The notes under the pieces are model-generated. The model ran no database searches, was not told the origin of the DNA, and saw only the letters and a program-made list of their open reading frames with translations. The position numbers and the translations under genes are program-made. DNA of 5,114 nucleotides from positions 1 through 5,114 of the forward strand of contig JAHEBK010000052.1 of the NCBI GenBank assembly GCA_024642295.1. The letters are read 5' to 3'. Below are positions 1-5,114 of this stretch, piece by piece (position 1 is the first letter of the stretch; every line of letters starts with the position of its first letter). Origin of the DNA: Flavobacterium sp. Its GTDB lineage: Bacteria > Bacteroidota > Bacteroidia > Flavobacteriales > Flavobacteriaceae.

Positions 1-780
1 CCAAACATGCGATTGGCGTATAAATTTAATGATGATAATAAAGTATCACTCTTTTTTAACCGAAGAGTAGACAGACCCAATGAAGTCGATATTCGAATTT
101 TCCCAAAATACGATGATGCGGAAATTATCAAAGTTGGAAATCCGATGTTGAAACCACAATTTACTAACTCATTAGAATTAGGCTATAAAACGAATTGGCA
201 AAAAGGTAGTTTGTACACTGCTCTTTACCATCGTTTTGCAGACGGGACGATTACGAGAATCTCAAGTACAGTGCCTGGAAGCCAGATTATCTATGCGACT
301 TTTCAAAACGTTAATAAAAGCTACAATTCTGGAATCGAAATGGTATTGTCTCAAGAAGTGAGTCCGCTATATTCCTTTAATGTAAATGCCAATGCGTATC
401 GCAACCAAATCAATGCTTTTACTGTAGAAAACAAATATCCTACTACACACTTATTTTCGGCAGGAGAACAAGTGATTTATTCTGGAAATCTAAAATGGAA
501 CAACAGTTTTCATTTTACCAAAACCGTAGATGCCCAATTGACAGGAATTTACTTGGCTCCAGATATCATTCCGCAAGGAAAAATGGAATCGCGTTATTCT
601 GTTGACTTTGGTATCAAAAAATCAGTTCAAAAAGGAAAAGGAGAACTCTTCCTCAATGCAACCGACTTGTTAAACACTATGGTTCCTAAAAAGCGAATTC
701 AAGGTGATGGCTTTTATTACACCAGTAATGACTATTATGAAACCCAAGTCATTCGACTAGGTTACAATTATAAGTTTTAA
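1..780 (+). CDS. Outer-membrane beta-barrel / TonB-dependent receptor-like protein, C-terminal part (5' truncated by window edge)
   Basis: The reading frame is open from the first base and reads Pro-Asn before the Met at position 7. That Met is therefore internal and the true start lies upstream; about 259 codons are visible. The segment FNRRVDRPN followed by GNPMLKPQFTNSLELGYK matches the strand pattern of the Bacteroidota outer membrane beta-barrel family (OMP_b-brl_3 type, related to TonB-dependent receptors). In that family an S/N-R-R-x-x-R-P motif precedes a GNPxLKPE-like turn. Alternating aromatic and polar residues, the late NATDLLNT motif and the terminal aromatic ending GYNYKF fit the last strands of a barrel recognised by the BAM machinery. 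Full-length relatives usually have roughly 700-900 residues with an N-terminal carboxypeptidase-regulatory-like and plug region, which cannot be seen here. The substrate is unknown. A strong terminator follows the stop codon, so this is the last gene of its unit. Confidence 0.88.
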   Translation, partial: PNMRLAYKFNDDNKVSLFFNRRVDRPNEVDIRIFPKYDDAEIIKVGNPMLKPQFTNSLELGYKTNWQKGSLYTALYHRFADGTITRISSTVPGSQIIYATFQNVNKSYNSGIEMVLSQEVSPLYSFNVNANAYRNQINAFTVENKYPTTHLFSAGEQVIYSGNLKWNNSFHFTKTVDAQLTGIYLAPDIIPQGKMESRYSVDFGIKKSVQKGKGELFLNATDLLNTMVPKKRIQGDGFYYTSNDYYETQVIRLGYNYKF

Positions 781-795
781 ATTATTAAAAAAAAT

Positions 796-836
796 AAAAA
801 TAGCTTTAAAACAATTGTTTTAGAGCTATTTTTTTA
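796..836 (+). terminator. Intrinsic terminator after the beta-barrel receptor gene
   Basis: The arm at 796-812 (core TAGCTTTAAAAC) pairs with 817-833 (core GTTTTAGAGCTA). The loop is AATT at 813-816, and the only irregularity in the core is one G-U pair (806/823). A run of seven T follows at 829-835, interrupted only by the A at 836. The 5' flank is A-rich, so the hairpin could also act on the opposite strand. It starts 16 bases after the stop codon at 780. Confidence 0.85.
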
Positions 837-1030
837 TTAATTTAGATGTACTTTCCAAAAACAAAACCCCTCCCCATTTCTAGATTTCGAAAAAACTAAA
901 TACGTGAAAAAACGAAAACTATCAACTTTATAAAACCAAATTTTAACGGTTTTTATTTTATGATTTTTTTTTAATAAATTCATTGTATTGAAGCTATAAA
1001 TAAGCACCAATTATTTATAAAAAACCCATC

Positions 1031-1846
1031 ATGAAAAAATACTACACCATAGTACTTATACTCTTAATAGAATTATTTTCTTCATATGGATATGGACAAA
1101 AGAGTGTTGTCTATAATACTATTGAAACTCAGAATGTCATGTATTATTCCGTAGAAGAAATTGTAAATCTGAAATTTGGAGGAACAAAAACAACCTATAC
1201 CGTCTCCGATTTAAGTCTTATCAGCAAAGCTGATTTAGGACCAAACAACATTCGAATTATCACTCCAATCTATAAAAATGAAAATTTTACTAAAAAAAAT
1301 TACTACATAGAAACTAAAAATTTAAATCCTGATTCTGGATCCCAACAAAGAACCACACTTACTGAAATTAAAATTGATAGTAAAAAAATTGATATTCCTG
1401 AAAACCCACAAATAGAAAAAGAGGCACTAGCCTTAGTCATTAAAAATATTATTGTAAAAGAGCCTGTTGTTGAAATAGCTAAACCTGTCAAAATGATTAA
1501 ATCTATTACTGTAGTTAAACCTGCAGAAACTAGCAAAATTGTAGAGAATGTCAACATTGCAAAACCAAGAGAAAAAGTAGATCACATCAACATCAATGTC
1601 ATGGATATTTATGAAAGAGTTGCTGATAAAGGCTATCAATCTATATTTATGTTTAAAGAATTAGCCAACTACTTTTACTTTAATAAACAAATGGAAAAAG
1701 CAGTGAAATGGTATGAAGAACTATTTGCTATGACAAATGATTTAGCCCCCGAATATTACTTCCGATTTGGAGACGCATTAAGAAAAACAGGAAAAACACA
1801 AAGAGGGGAAGAATTGGTTGAAAAATTCAATCAATTAACGGAATGA
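1031..1846 (+). CDS. Secreted TPR-like protein with K/P/V-rich linker (OmpA-family N-terminal-like module without OmpA domain)
   Basis: This 271-residue protein begins with a signal peptide: MKKYY, a hydrophobic core at about residues 6-16, and a YGYG-Q junction near residue 22 typical of flavobacterial exported proteins. Residues 23-115 are beta-prone and unrecognised. Residues 115-185 form a low-complexity linker rich in Lys, Pro, Val and Ile, with degenerate repeats (IAKPV at 149, VVKPAE at 161, IAKPRE at 176). Residues 190-270 read as paired helices with TPR character: DIYERVADKGYQS, then ANYFYFNKQMEKAVKWYEELF, then YYFRFGDALRKTGKTQRGEEL. This resembles the TPR-like segment that precedes OmpA domains in flavobacterial OmpA-family proteins, but no OmpA peptidoglycan-binding domain follows. 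Downstream DNA is terminator, not a broken continuation. The start is chosen for the signal peptide; no Shine-Dalgarno sequence is present, as is usual in Bacteroidota. The function is unknown; an envelope adaptor or scaffold role is an inference. Confidence 0.8.
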   Translation: MKKYYTIVLILLIELFSSYGYGQKSVVYNTIETQNVMYYSVEEIVNLKFGGTKTTYTVSDLSLISKADLGPNNIRIITPIYKNENFTKKNYYIETKNLNPDSGSQQRTTLTEIKIDSKKIDIPENPQIEKEALALVIKNIIVKEPVVEIAKPVKMIKSITVVKPAETSKIVENVNIAKPREKVDHININVMDIYERVADKGYQSIFMFKELANYFYFNKQMEKAVKWYEELFAMTNDLAPEYYFRFGDALRKTGKTQRGEELVEKFNQLTE

Positions 1847-1868
1847 TTTTAATTTATACAAAACCTTA

Positions 1869-1922
1869 AACCATTAAGATATTACATTTTGTAAAAAACA
1901 AATATCTCAATGGTTGTTTTTT
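1869..1922 (+). terminator. Terminator hairpin between convergent genes
   Basis: The arm at 1869-1883 (AACCATTAAGATATT) pairs with 1901-1915 (AATATCTCAATGGTT), giving 14 of 15 pairs with one A/C mismatch (1876/1908). The loop at 1884-1900 may itself form a small TTTT/AAAA hairpin. A run of six T at 1917-1922 follows on the plus strand, so it serves the TPR-like gene ending at 1846. The same stem lies just past the minus-strand stop codon at 1929, but its minus-strand T-tract is broken. Termination for that gene is therefore less certain. Confidence 0.75.
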
Positions 1923-1928
1923 GTCTAA

Positions 1929-3131
1929 TTATTTACCATCAACATAATCTTGTAAATAACTAAATCGAGTTGTTAATTTTCCGTTTTTAGTAATTTGTGC
2001 TCTTTGAAGGATTCCATCTTGATCACCATTAAAAAAAGCTGGAATAACATTTTCAGTAAACATTTCTCCAAAACCTACACTGGAATCTTTAGGCAATTCA
2101 CTTGGTAAATTATCTATTGCCATCACCACAATAGCAGCTGGATGATAAATATCTACTTCTTTATTTTCAGAAGGTAAATAACCGTACAGTGGTTCCTCAA
2201 TCGTTGATGATCTTAGAGTACACGCAATTGGACCTTTGACATCACATGAAATATCTGCAACAACTTTAATATGACAATCTTTGGACTGCAACATCTCACG
2301 AGTCAAAATCGCTGGTGAATTATTATCAAAAAAATGTCCCGAAATATAAATATCTGAAACCTTAGTAAATCGTTCAAAATTAGATTCAAAAGCTTCTTTG
2401 TTTTCGATGAAATTTTCAAAATCGAATTCTTGATTATCTTTTCTTTTGTAATAATCCAAAACACCAATATGGGTATAAACCGATTGTGCGTATTTTTTAG
2501 TCAAATAATTGTCAATCGAAACTTCTTTAATTTTTATAGCATCCAAGATTTCTTTAGCTCCCTTACCTACTTTTCCCTTACCGGTAACAACGATTTTTAA
2601 GGGCGGTAAAACCAATCTTTTAAGGTAACGTATAAGTTCTTCTTTTCCGTTTAAAGTAACTGCTTTAGGCAATTTAAACAATTCAAACTTTATCCCAAAA
2701 GCACGAATACTATTGTAAACCCCTACATAACCTGCATATTTTCCAAAACCGATTAACCTGCGATTGTTTTCATCAACAATGGTTTCGTGATCATACAAAT
2801 CAATATTTTTTTCTAAAACAACTTGAAGAAGGGTTCTATTATGAGGTTGTTTTTTTATAGTATGCGAGAAAAAGAAATAGGTTTTATTTGGAACTAATTG
2901 CTCAACAGGAATTTCTTTAACACTAATTAAAACATCACAATCACTAACATCAGTGACCACTTCAATTCCTAACTCTTGATACGCTTCATCTTTAAATGCT
3001 CTAATACCTGAGGATTCAACTTTTACTGAAAAATCAGGATATTGTTGTTTTAAATGCACTAATGCTTGTGGCGAAAAAACAACTCTTTGGTCTGGCGGAT
3101 TTTTTCTTTCTCTTAAAATTCCAAATTTCAT
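1929..3131 (-). CDS. Lys1-like saccharopine dehydrogenase / alanine dehydrogenase-PNT superfamily NAD(P)-dependent oxidoreductase
   Basis: The 400-residue cytoplasmic protein has the AlaDH/PNT N-terminal domain (about 1-135) followed by a Rossmann domain. The closest pattern I recognise is fungal saccharopine dehydrogenase Lys1 (NAD+, L-lysine-forming). The N-terminal LRERKNPPDQRV carries the conserved Arg16. VKEIP gives Lys72 and FFSH gives His90, which align with the Lys1 catalytic Lys/His pair (about Lys77/His96 in yeast). LYDHE...RRLIGFGKYAGYVG matches the Lys1 LYDLE...RR..FG.YAG segment. The dinucleotide loop is VVTGKGKVGKGA (G184-x-G186-x-x-G189). VVADISCD at 290-297 and AIDNLPSELPKDSS at 338-350 also match Lys1 landmarks. 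Between the glycine loop and VVADIS it has about 30 residues more than yeast Lys1, judged from memory. Physiological substrate is uncertain: Flavobacteria make lysine by the diaminopimelate route, so lysine catabolism or another amino-acid imine reduction is possible. The ATG at 3131 gives the intact N-terminal strand. It is divergent from the serine hydrolase gene. Confidence 0.88.
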   Translation of the reverse strand: MKFGILRERKNPPDQRVVFSPQALVHLKQQYPDFSVKVESSGIRAFKDEAYQELGIEVVTDVSDCDVLISVKEIPVEQLVPNKTYFFFSHTIKKQPHNRTLLQVVLEKNIDLYDHETIVDENNRRLIGFGKYAGYVGVYNSIRAFGIKFELFKLPKAVTLNGKEELIRYLKRLVLPPLKIVVTGKGKVGKGAKEILDAIKIKEVSIDNYLTKKYAQSVYTHIGVLDYYKRKDNQEFDFENFIENKEAFESNFERFTKVSDIYISGHFFDNNSPAILTREMLQSKDCHIKVVADISCDVKGPIACTLRSSTIEEPLYGYLPSENKEVDIYHPAAIVVMAIDNLPSELPKDSSVGFGEMFTENVIPAFFNGDQDGILQRAQITKNGKLTTRFSYLQDYVDGK

Positions 3132-3239
3132 ATATAGTTTTATTATAGCAATGCTGCTAGACTTAAGTTAATAGTTACAAAAAAAATGATCGTCTAAATT
3201 TCATCTTTAAATTAAAAAAATTGAGAACTACTGAATTTC

Positions 3240-3247
3240 AAACTTAT
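3240..3247 (-). promoter_or_regulatory. Candidate -7 promoter box for the Lys1-like gene
   Basis: Read on the minus strand the site is TAAGTTTG, a full match to the Bacteroidota -7 consensus TAnnTTTG. No clear TTG -33 element sits about 19 bases upstream. Transcription would start near 3235, leaving a leader of about 100 bases before the ATG at 3131. A six-base match is expected by chance now and then in AT-rich DNA, so this is tentative. Confidence 0.33.
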
Positions 3248-3324
3248 CCACAAATCAACTTAAAAACGTTGATAATTTTTCATAAAAGTCTTCTATCGAA
3301 TGGGAGAAACAGAGTTCAAATCAA

Positions 3325-3332
3325 TATATTTG
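3325..3332 (+). promoter_or_regulatory. Candidate -7 promoter box for the serine hydrolase lipoprotein gene
   Basis: TATATTTG matches TAnnTTTG exactly and lies 18 bases before the ATG at 3351. Transcription would start near 3338 with a very short leader of about 13 bases. The expected -33 TTG is not obvious; the best nearby sequence is ATGG at about 3300, with a spacer slightly too long. The leader has no Shine-Dalgarno sequence. Confidence 0.42.
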
Positions 3333-3350
3333 TTTTAAAGCAACTCAATA

Positions 3351-4547
3351 ATGACTTTCATAAAAAAAACAAATATACCACAATTACTTTTGCTCTTATT
3401 CCTTTTAACCTCTTGTAAGCAAAAGAATGATTCAGAATTAAATTTATCCGAAAATAACAGCGAAAAAAAAGATTTCGTTTTAAGAGAAGGTCCAAAACTT
3501 TCAGACCACTATGTTCATTCGAAAAAAATTGCCATCGAACATTTTTACAATAAAAACTGGCCTAACAACAGTCTAAATGGTGGTTTTTTAGTTGCTAAAA
3601 ACGGTCAAATTATTTTCGAAAGATACGAAGGCTATAGTAATAATAAAACGAAATCTGAAATGACAAGTAGTAGTCCATTACACATTGCATCCGTTTCGAA
3701 GGTCATGACTGCTACTGCTGTTTTAAAATTAATTGAACAAAAAAAACTAGATTTAAATCAAAAAATCACTACACTTTTAAAAGGATTTCCTTATCCAGAC
3801 GTTACTATTAAAACCCTTTTAAATCACCGTAGCGGCATCCGAAACTATTCTTATTTTACAGATAAAAAAGAAATTTGGGATCGTCATAAAATGTTGAGCA
3901 ATCAAGAAATGCTACAATTGATGATTACCAAAAAAATTAATCTTGAATTCCGTACCGATAGTCGTTTTAGCTATTGTAATACTAATTATGCCATATTGGC
4001 TTTGATTATCGAAAAAGCAACTGGAGTCCCTTATAAAGAAGCGATGAAAAATATCATTTTCAAACCACTAGGCATGACCGACACCTATGTTTTTGATTAT
4101 GAAAAAGACAAACTGACAGCAAATCCTTCTTATAGAGGTAACTTTTCGCTATATTATTGGGATTATTTAGATGCCATTTATGGGGACAAAAACATCTATT
4201 CGACACCTAGAGATTTACTAAAGTTTGATATGGGGCGTAATGACCCCGATTTTTTTAGTCCAAAATTATTACAACAAGCATTTACCCCTTATAGCAATGA
4301 ACACAAGGGACAAAACAACTATGGTTTAGGCATCCGAATGATTAACTGGGATTCTGGGCAAAATTTATACTTCCATAATGGTTGGTGGCACGGGAATACA
4401 TCGGCTTATATTACTCTACCTGAAGAAAAAGTGACCATTATTGCTTTATCCAATAAATTTAATCGAATGACCTATAAAGTTCGAAATCTTGCAGCTATGT
4501 TTGGTGATTATCCTTTCAAACTAGATGACGACGGGAAAGAGGAATGA
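3351..4547 (+). CDS. Lipoprotein serine hydrolase of the class C beta-lactamase / penicillin-binding protein family
   Basis: This 398-residue protein starts with a lipoprotein signal peptide: KK at 5-6, a Leu-rich core at 11-19, and lipobox L19-T20-S21-C22, so Cys22 should be acylated. Residues 23-45 are a polar, charged tether. The Beta-lactamase family domain (PF00144 type) spans about 60-385. The nucleophile motif S-x-x-K is S114-V-S-K117 in IASVSKVMTATAVLKLIEQ. LLNHRSGI at 156-163 is a family landmark. Y208-C-N210 is the Y-x-N motif, and H342-N-G344 replaces the KTG box, as in esterase- or peptidase-like members. All three catalytic motifs are intact. These proteins cleave or transfer acyl groups on D-amino-acid peptides, esters or beta-lactams; sequence alone cannot say which, so a resistance function should not be assumed. 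The start is set by the signal peptide and the -7 box upstream. The gene ends 62 bases before ssrA, with no intrinsic terminator seen between them. Confidence 0.9.
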   Translation: MTFIKKTNIPQLLLLLFLLTSCKQKNDSELNLSENNSEKKDFVLREGPKLSDHYVHSKKIAIEHFYNKNWPNNSLNGGFLVAKNGQIIFERYEGYSNNKTKSEMTSSSPLHIASVSKVMTATAVLKLIEQKKLDLNQKITTLLKGFPYPDVTIKTLLNHRSGIRNYSYFTDKKEIWDRHKMLSNQEMLQLMITKKINLEFRTDSRFSYCNTNYAILALIIEKATGVPYKEAMKNIIFKPLGMTDTYVFDYEKDKLTANPSYRGNFSLYYWDYLDAIYGDKNIYSTPRDLLKFDMGRNDPDFFSPKLLQQAFTPYSNEHKGQNNYGLGIRMINWDSGQNLYFHNGWWHGNTSAYITLPEEKVTIIALSNKFNRMTYKVRNLAAMFGDYPFKLDDDGKEE

Positions 4548-4582
4548 TTTTTGATGAATTTATATTCAAGATTCATTAAAAA
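4548..4582. repeat. AT-rich inverted repeat between the hydrolase gene and ssrA
   Basis: The arm at 4548-4560 (TTTTTGATGAATT) can pair with 4570-4582 (GATTCATTAAAAA) through 13 positions, two of them G-U, around the nine-base loop 4561-4569. It begins directly after the hydrolase stop codon. No T-tract follows on either strand, so it is not a standard intrinsic terminator. Its 3' arm ends three bases before the ssrA -7 box and covers the region where a -33 element would lie. Confidence 0.5.
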
Positions 4583-4585
4583 GAA

Positions 4586-4593
4586 TATCTTTG
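4586..4593 (+). promoter_or_regulatory. -7 promoter box of ssrA
   Basis: TATCTTTG is an exact TAnnTTTG match, ending 16 bases before the mature tmRNA 5' end at 4610. The expected transcription start is near 4599, leaving about ten bases for RNase P to remove. The -33 position has only TTC (4565-4567, spacer 18) instead of TTG, so the upstream element is weak. Placement relative to a well-defined RNA makes this the most convincing promoter box in the window. Confidence 0.6.
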
Positions 4594-4609
4594 CACACTC
4601 AAAAAACAT

Positions 4610-5003
4610 GGGGTCGACTGGTTTTGACAGCAAGTCGAATTGAAATGTAAGCACGTCGAGAACTGGGACAATTCTCGCTAATAAAAGGTCTCAAAACACT
4701 TACACGGCGAAGGAAACTACGCTCTTGCTGCATAATCTGAATTATAGTAAGATTAGCCTCGTCCTACAAGGTAGGAAAGCAGGATTTACCTCGAAAGCTT
4801 TGGTTTATGGCGGTCGACTCAGGTAAATCGTAAATTTAAACCTAGATTTCCATGAGCTTCGGGTGGATTTCGAAACTAAAGAAGATAAGCGTTGTGCGAC
4901 TGTTTCTGGTCTATCACAATGTCGAAAACTCAATCAGGAAATAAGCGTGTAGAAAGCCTTTTAGTTGCTTGTTTGGACCCGGGTTCGATTCCCGGCGACT
5001 CCA
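4610..5003 (+). ncRNA. ssrA: Transfer-messenger RNA (tmRNA, SsrA)
   Basis: tmRNA works with SmpB to free ribosomes stalled on broken mRNAs and adds a degradation tag to the unfinished protein. The 5' end GGGGTCG (4610-4616) pairs with CGACTCC (4996-5002) to form a seven-base acceptor stem, with A5003 as discriminator. GGTTTTGACAGC follows the 5' arm as in most tmRNAs. The T arm is perfect: CCGGG (4979-4983), loop TTCGATT, CCCGG (4991-4995). The mRNA-like part begins at resume codon GGC 4706 and reads GEGNYALAA to a TAA at 4733. The rest should fold into the usual pseudoknots. After A5003 the DNA reads CTGG, so the CCA end is not encoded and must be added enzymatically. The 394-base length is typical of the one-piece form. 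A -7 box lies upstream and a terminator downstream, so it is an independent unit. Confidence 0.97.
4706..4735 (+). other. tmRNA proteolysis-tag reading frame (GEGNYALAA)
   Basis: The codons GGC GAA GGA AAC TAC GCT CTT GCT GCA TAA encode Gly-Glu-Gly-Asn-Tyr-Ala-Leu-Ala-Ala and stop. With the alanine carried by the charged tmRNA, the added tag is (A)GEGNYALAA. The C-terminal ALAA is the degron recognised by ClpXP-type proteases. From memory, other Bacteroidota tags are GETNYALAA (Bacteroides) and GENNYALAA (Porphyromonas); here the third residue is Gly. Confidence 0.93.
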
Positions 5004-5010
5004 CTGGATG

Positions 5011-5045
5011 AAGCCGTCTCAATACCAACTTGAGGCGGTTTTTTT
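5011..5045 (+). terminator. Intrinsic terminator of ssrA
   Basis: The arm at 5011-5022 (AAGCCGTCTCAA) pairs with 5030-5041 (TTGAGGCGGTTT) around the loop TACCAAC (5023-5029), giving twelve pairs, two of them G-U. Seven T at 5039-5045 follow the GC-rich part of the stem. It starts seven bases after the tmRNA 3' end. Confidence 0.9.
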
Positions 5046-5114
5046 ATACAGTATAAATTTTGGATTGTTTTATAAAAATCTCAAGACAACCTAAAATTAC
5101 CCTTACGCTGCAAT

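Noticed and set aside
7..9. ATG as start codon of the beta-barrel gene
   Set aside because: The frame is open upstream to the window edge and the ATG falls within the barrel domain, with no signal peptide after it.
983..1019. Promoter for the TPR-like gene (TTG at 983 or 988 with TATTTATA at 1012)
   Set aside because: The spacing is about 21 bases or more, the -7 box matches poorly, and the transcription start would fall almost on the ATG at 1031; no better candidate was found in 841-1030.
1303..1557. Minus-strand open frame inside the TPR-like gene
   Set aside because: It lies wholly antisense within a gene with a clear signal peptide and TPR-like end; its composition mirrors the Lys/Val-rich linker and resembles no known protein.
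1433..1639. Second minus-strand open frame inside the TPR-like gene
   Set aside because: It is a low-complexity Phe/Asn-rich shadow of the same linker with no recognisable domain or start context.
3141..3147. TATAATA on the minus strand as a -10 box for the Lys1-like gene
   Set aside because: It would put transcription start only a few bases from the ATG, and sigma-70-style boxes are not the norm in Bacteroidota; it is expected by chance in AT-rich DNA.
3221..3418. Plus-strand 65-codon frame before the serine hydrolase
   Set aside because: It begins at TTG, overlaps the hydrolase signal peptide in another frame, has no conserved features, and would cover the divergent promoter region.
4610..5003. 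Separate tRNA gene at the end of the tmRNA
   Set aside because: The T arm and acceptor 3' strand look like a tRNA, but no D arm or anticodon arm lies nearby; the 5' acceptor partner is at 4610, so both belong to tmRNA.
5046..5112. Possible tail of a minus-strand gene entering from the right edge (frame ending CLEIFIKQSKIYTV, then TAA)
   Set aside because: Only about 20 codons are visible, with no recognisable motif; such a frame is readily open by chance. It would make the ssrA terminator a shared convergent one if real, but cannot be supported here.
1..5114. CRISPR array, insertion sequence, integrase site, toxin-antitoxin pair or defence system
   Set aside because: No spaced direct repeats, transposase or recombinase frames, or small paired genes were seen. 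Although ssrA is a known integration site, no integrase or duplicated tmRNA 3' end is visible within the window.

Overview
The window looks like chromosomal DNA from a member of the Bacteroidota, most likely Flavobacteriaceae (Flavobacterium-like). The evidence is the strong AT bias, the absence of Shine-Dalgarno sequences before the genes, TAnnTTTG-type -7 promoter boxes, an outer-membrane beta-barrel receptor of the Bacteroidota type, and a Bacteroidota-type tmRNA tag ending in NYALAA. The exact genus is an inference.

Layout. Positions 1-780 hold the 3' end of a TonB-dependent-receptor-like outer-membrane beta-barrel gene whose start lies outside the window; a strong hairpin plus T-tract follows at 796-836. 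The AT-rich gap 781-1030 holds only that terminator and an unrecognised promoter. Positions 1031-1846 encode a secreted protein with a Lys/Pro/Val-rich linker and a C-terminal TPR-like module resembling the N-terminal part of flavobacterial OmpA-family proteins, but with no OmpA domain. It converges on a minus-strand gene (3131-1929) for a Lys1-like saccharopine dehydrogenase/alanine dehydrogenase-PNT superfamily enzyme, and the two share a hairpin at 1869-1922. The 219-base divergent region 3132-3350 carries candidate promoters for both flanking genes. Positions 3351-4547 encode a lipoprotein serine hydrolase of the class C beta-lactamase/PBP family. Positions 4610-5003 are the tmRNA gene ssrA, with its own -7 box, a reading frame for the tag GEGNYALAA and a strong terminator at 5011-5045. 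The last 69 bases hold nothing that can be assigned.

The genes do not form one pathway. Each appears to be its own transcription unit: an envelope receptor, a periplasmic or envelope TPR protein, a cytoplasmic dehydrogenase, a surface or periplasmic lipoprotein hydrolase, and the ribosome-rescue RNA. No mobile element, CRISPR array, tRNA, rRNA or defence system is visible. The points most worth a second look are the tag sequence and internal acceptor-like repeat of the tmRNA, the fungal-type Lys1-like enzyme with an apparent insertion, and the OmpA-less TPR protein.
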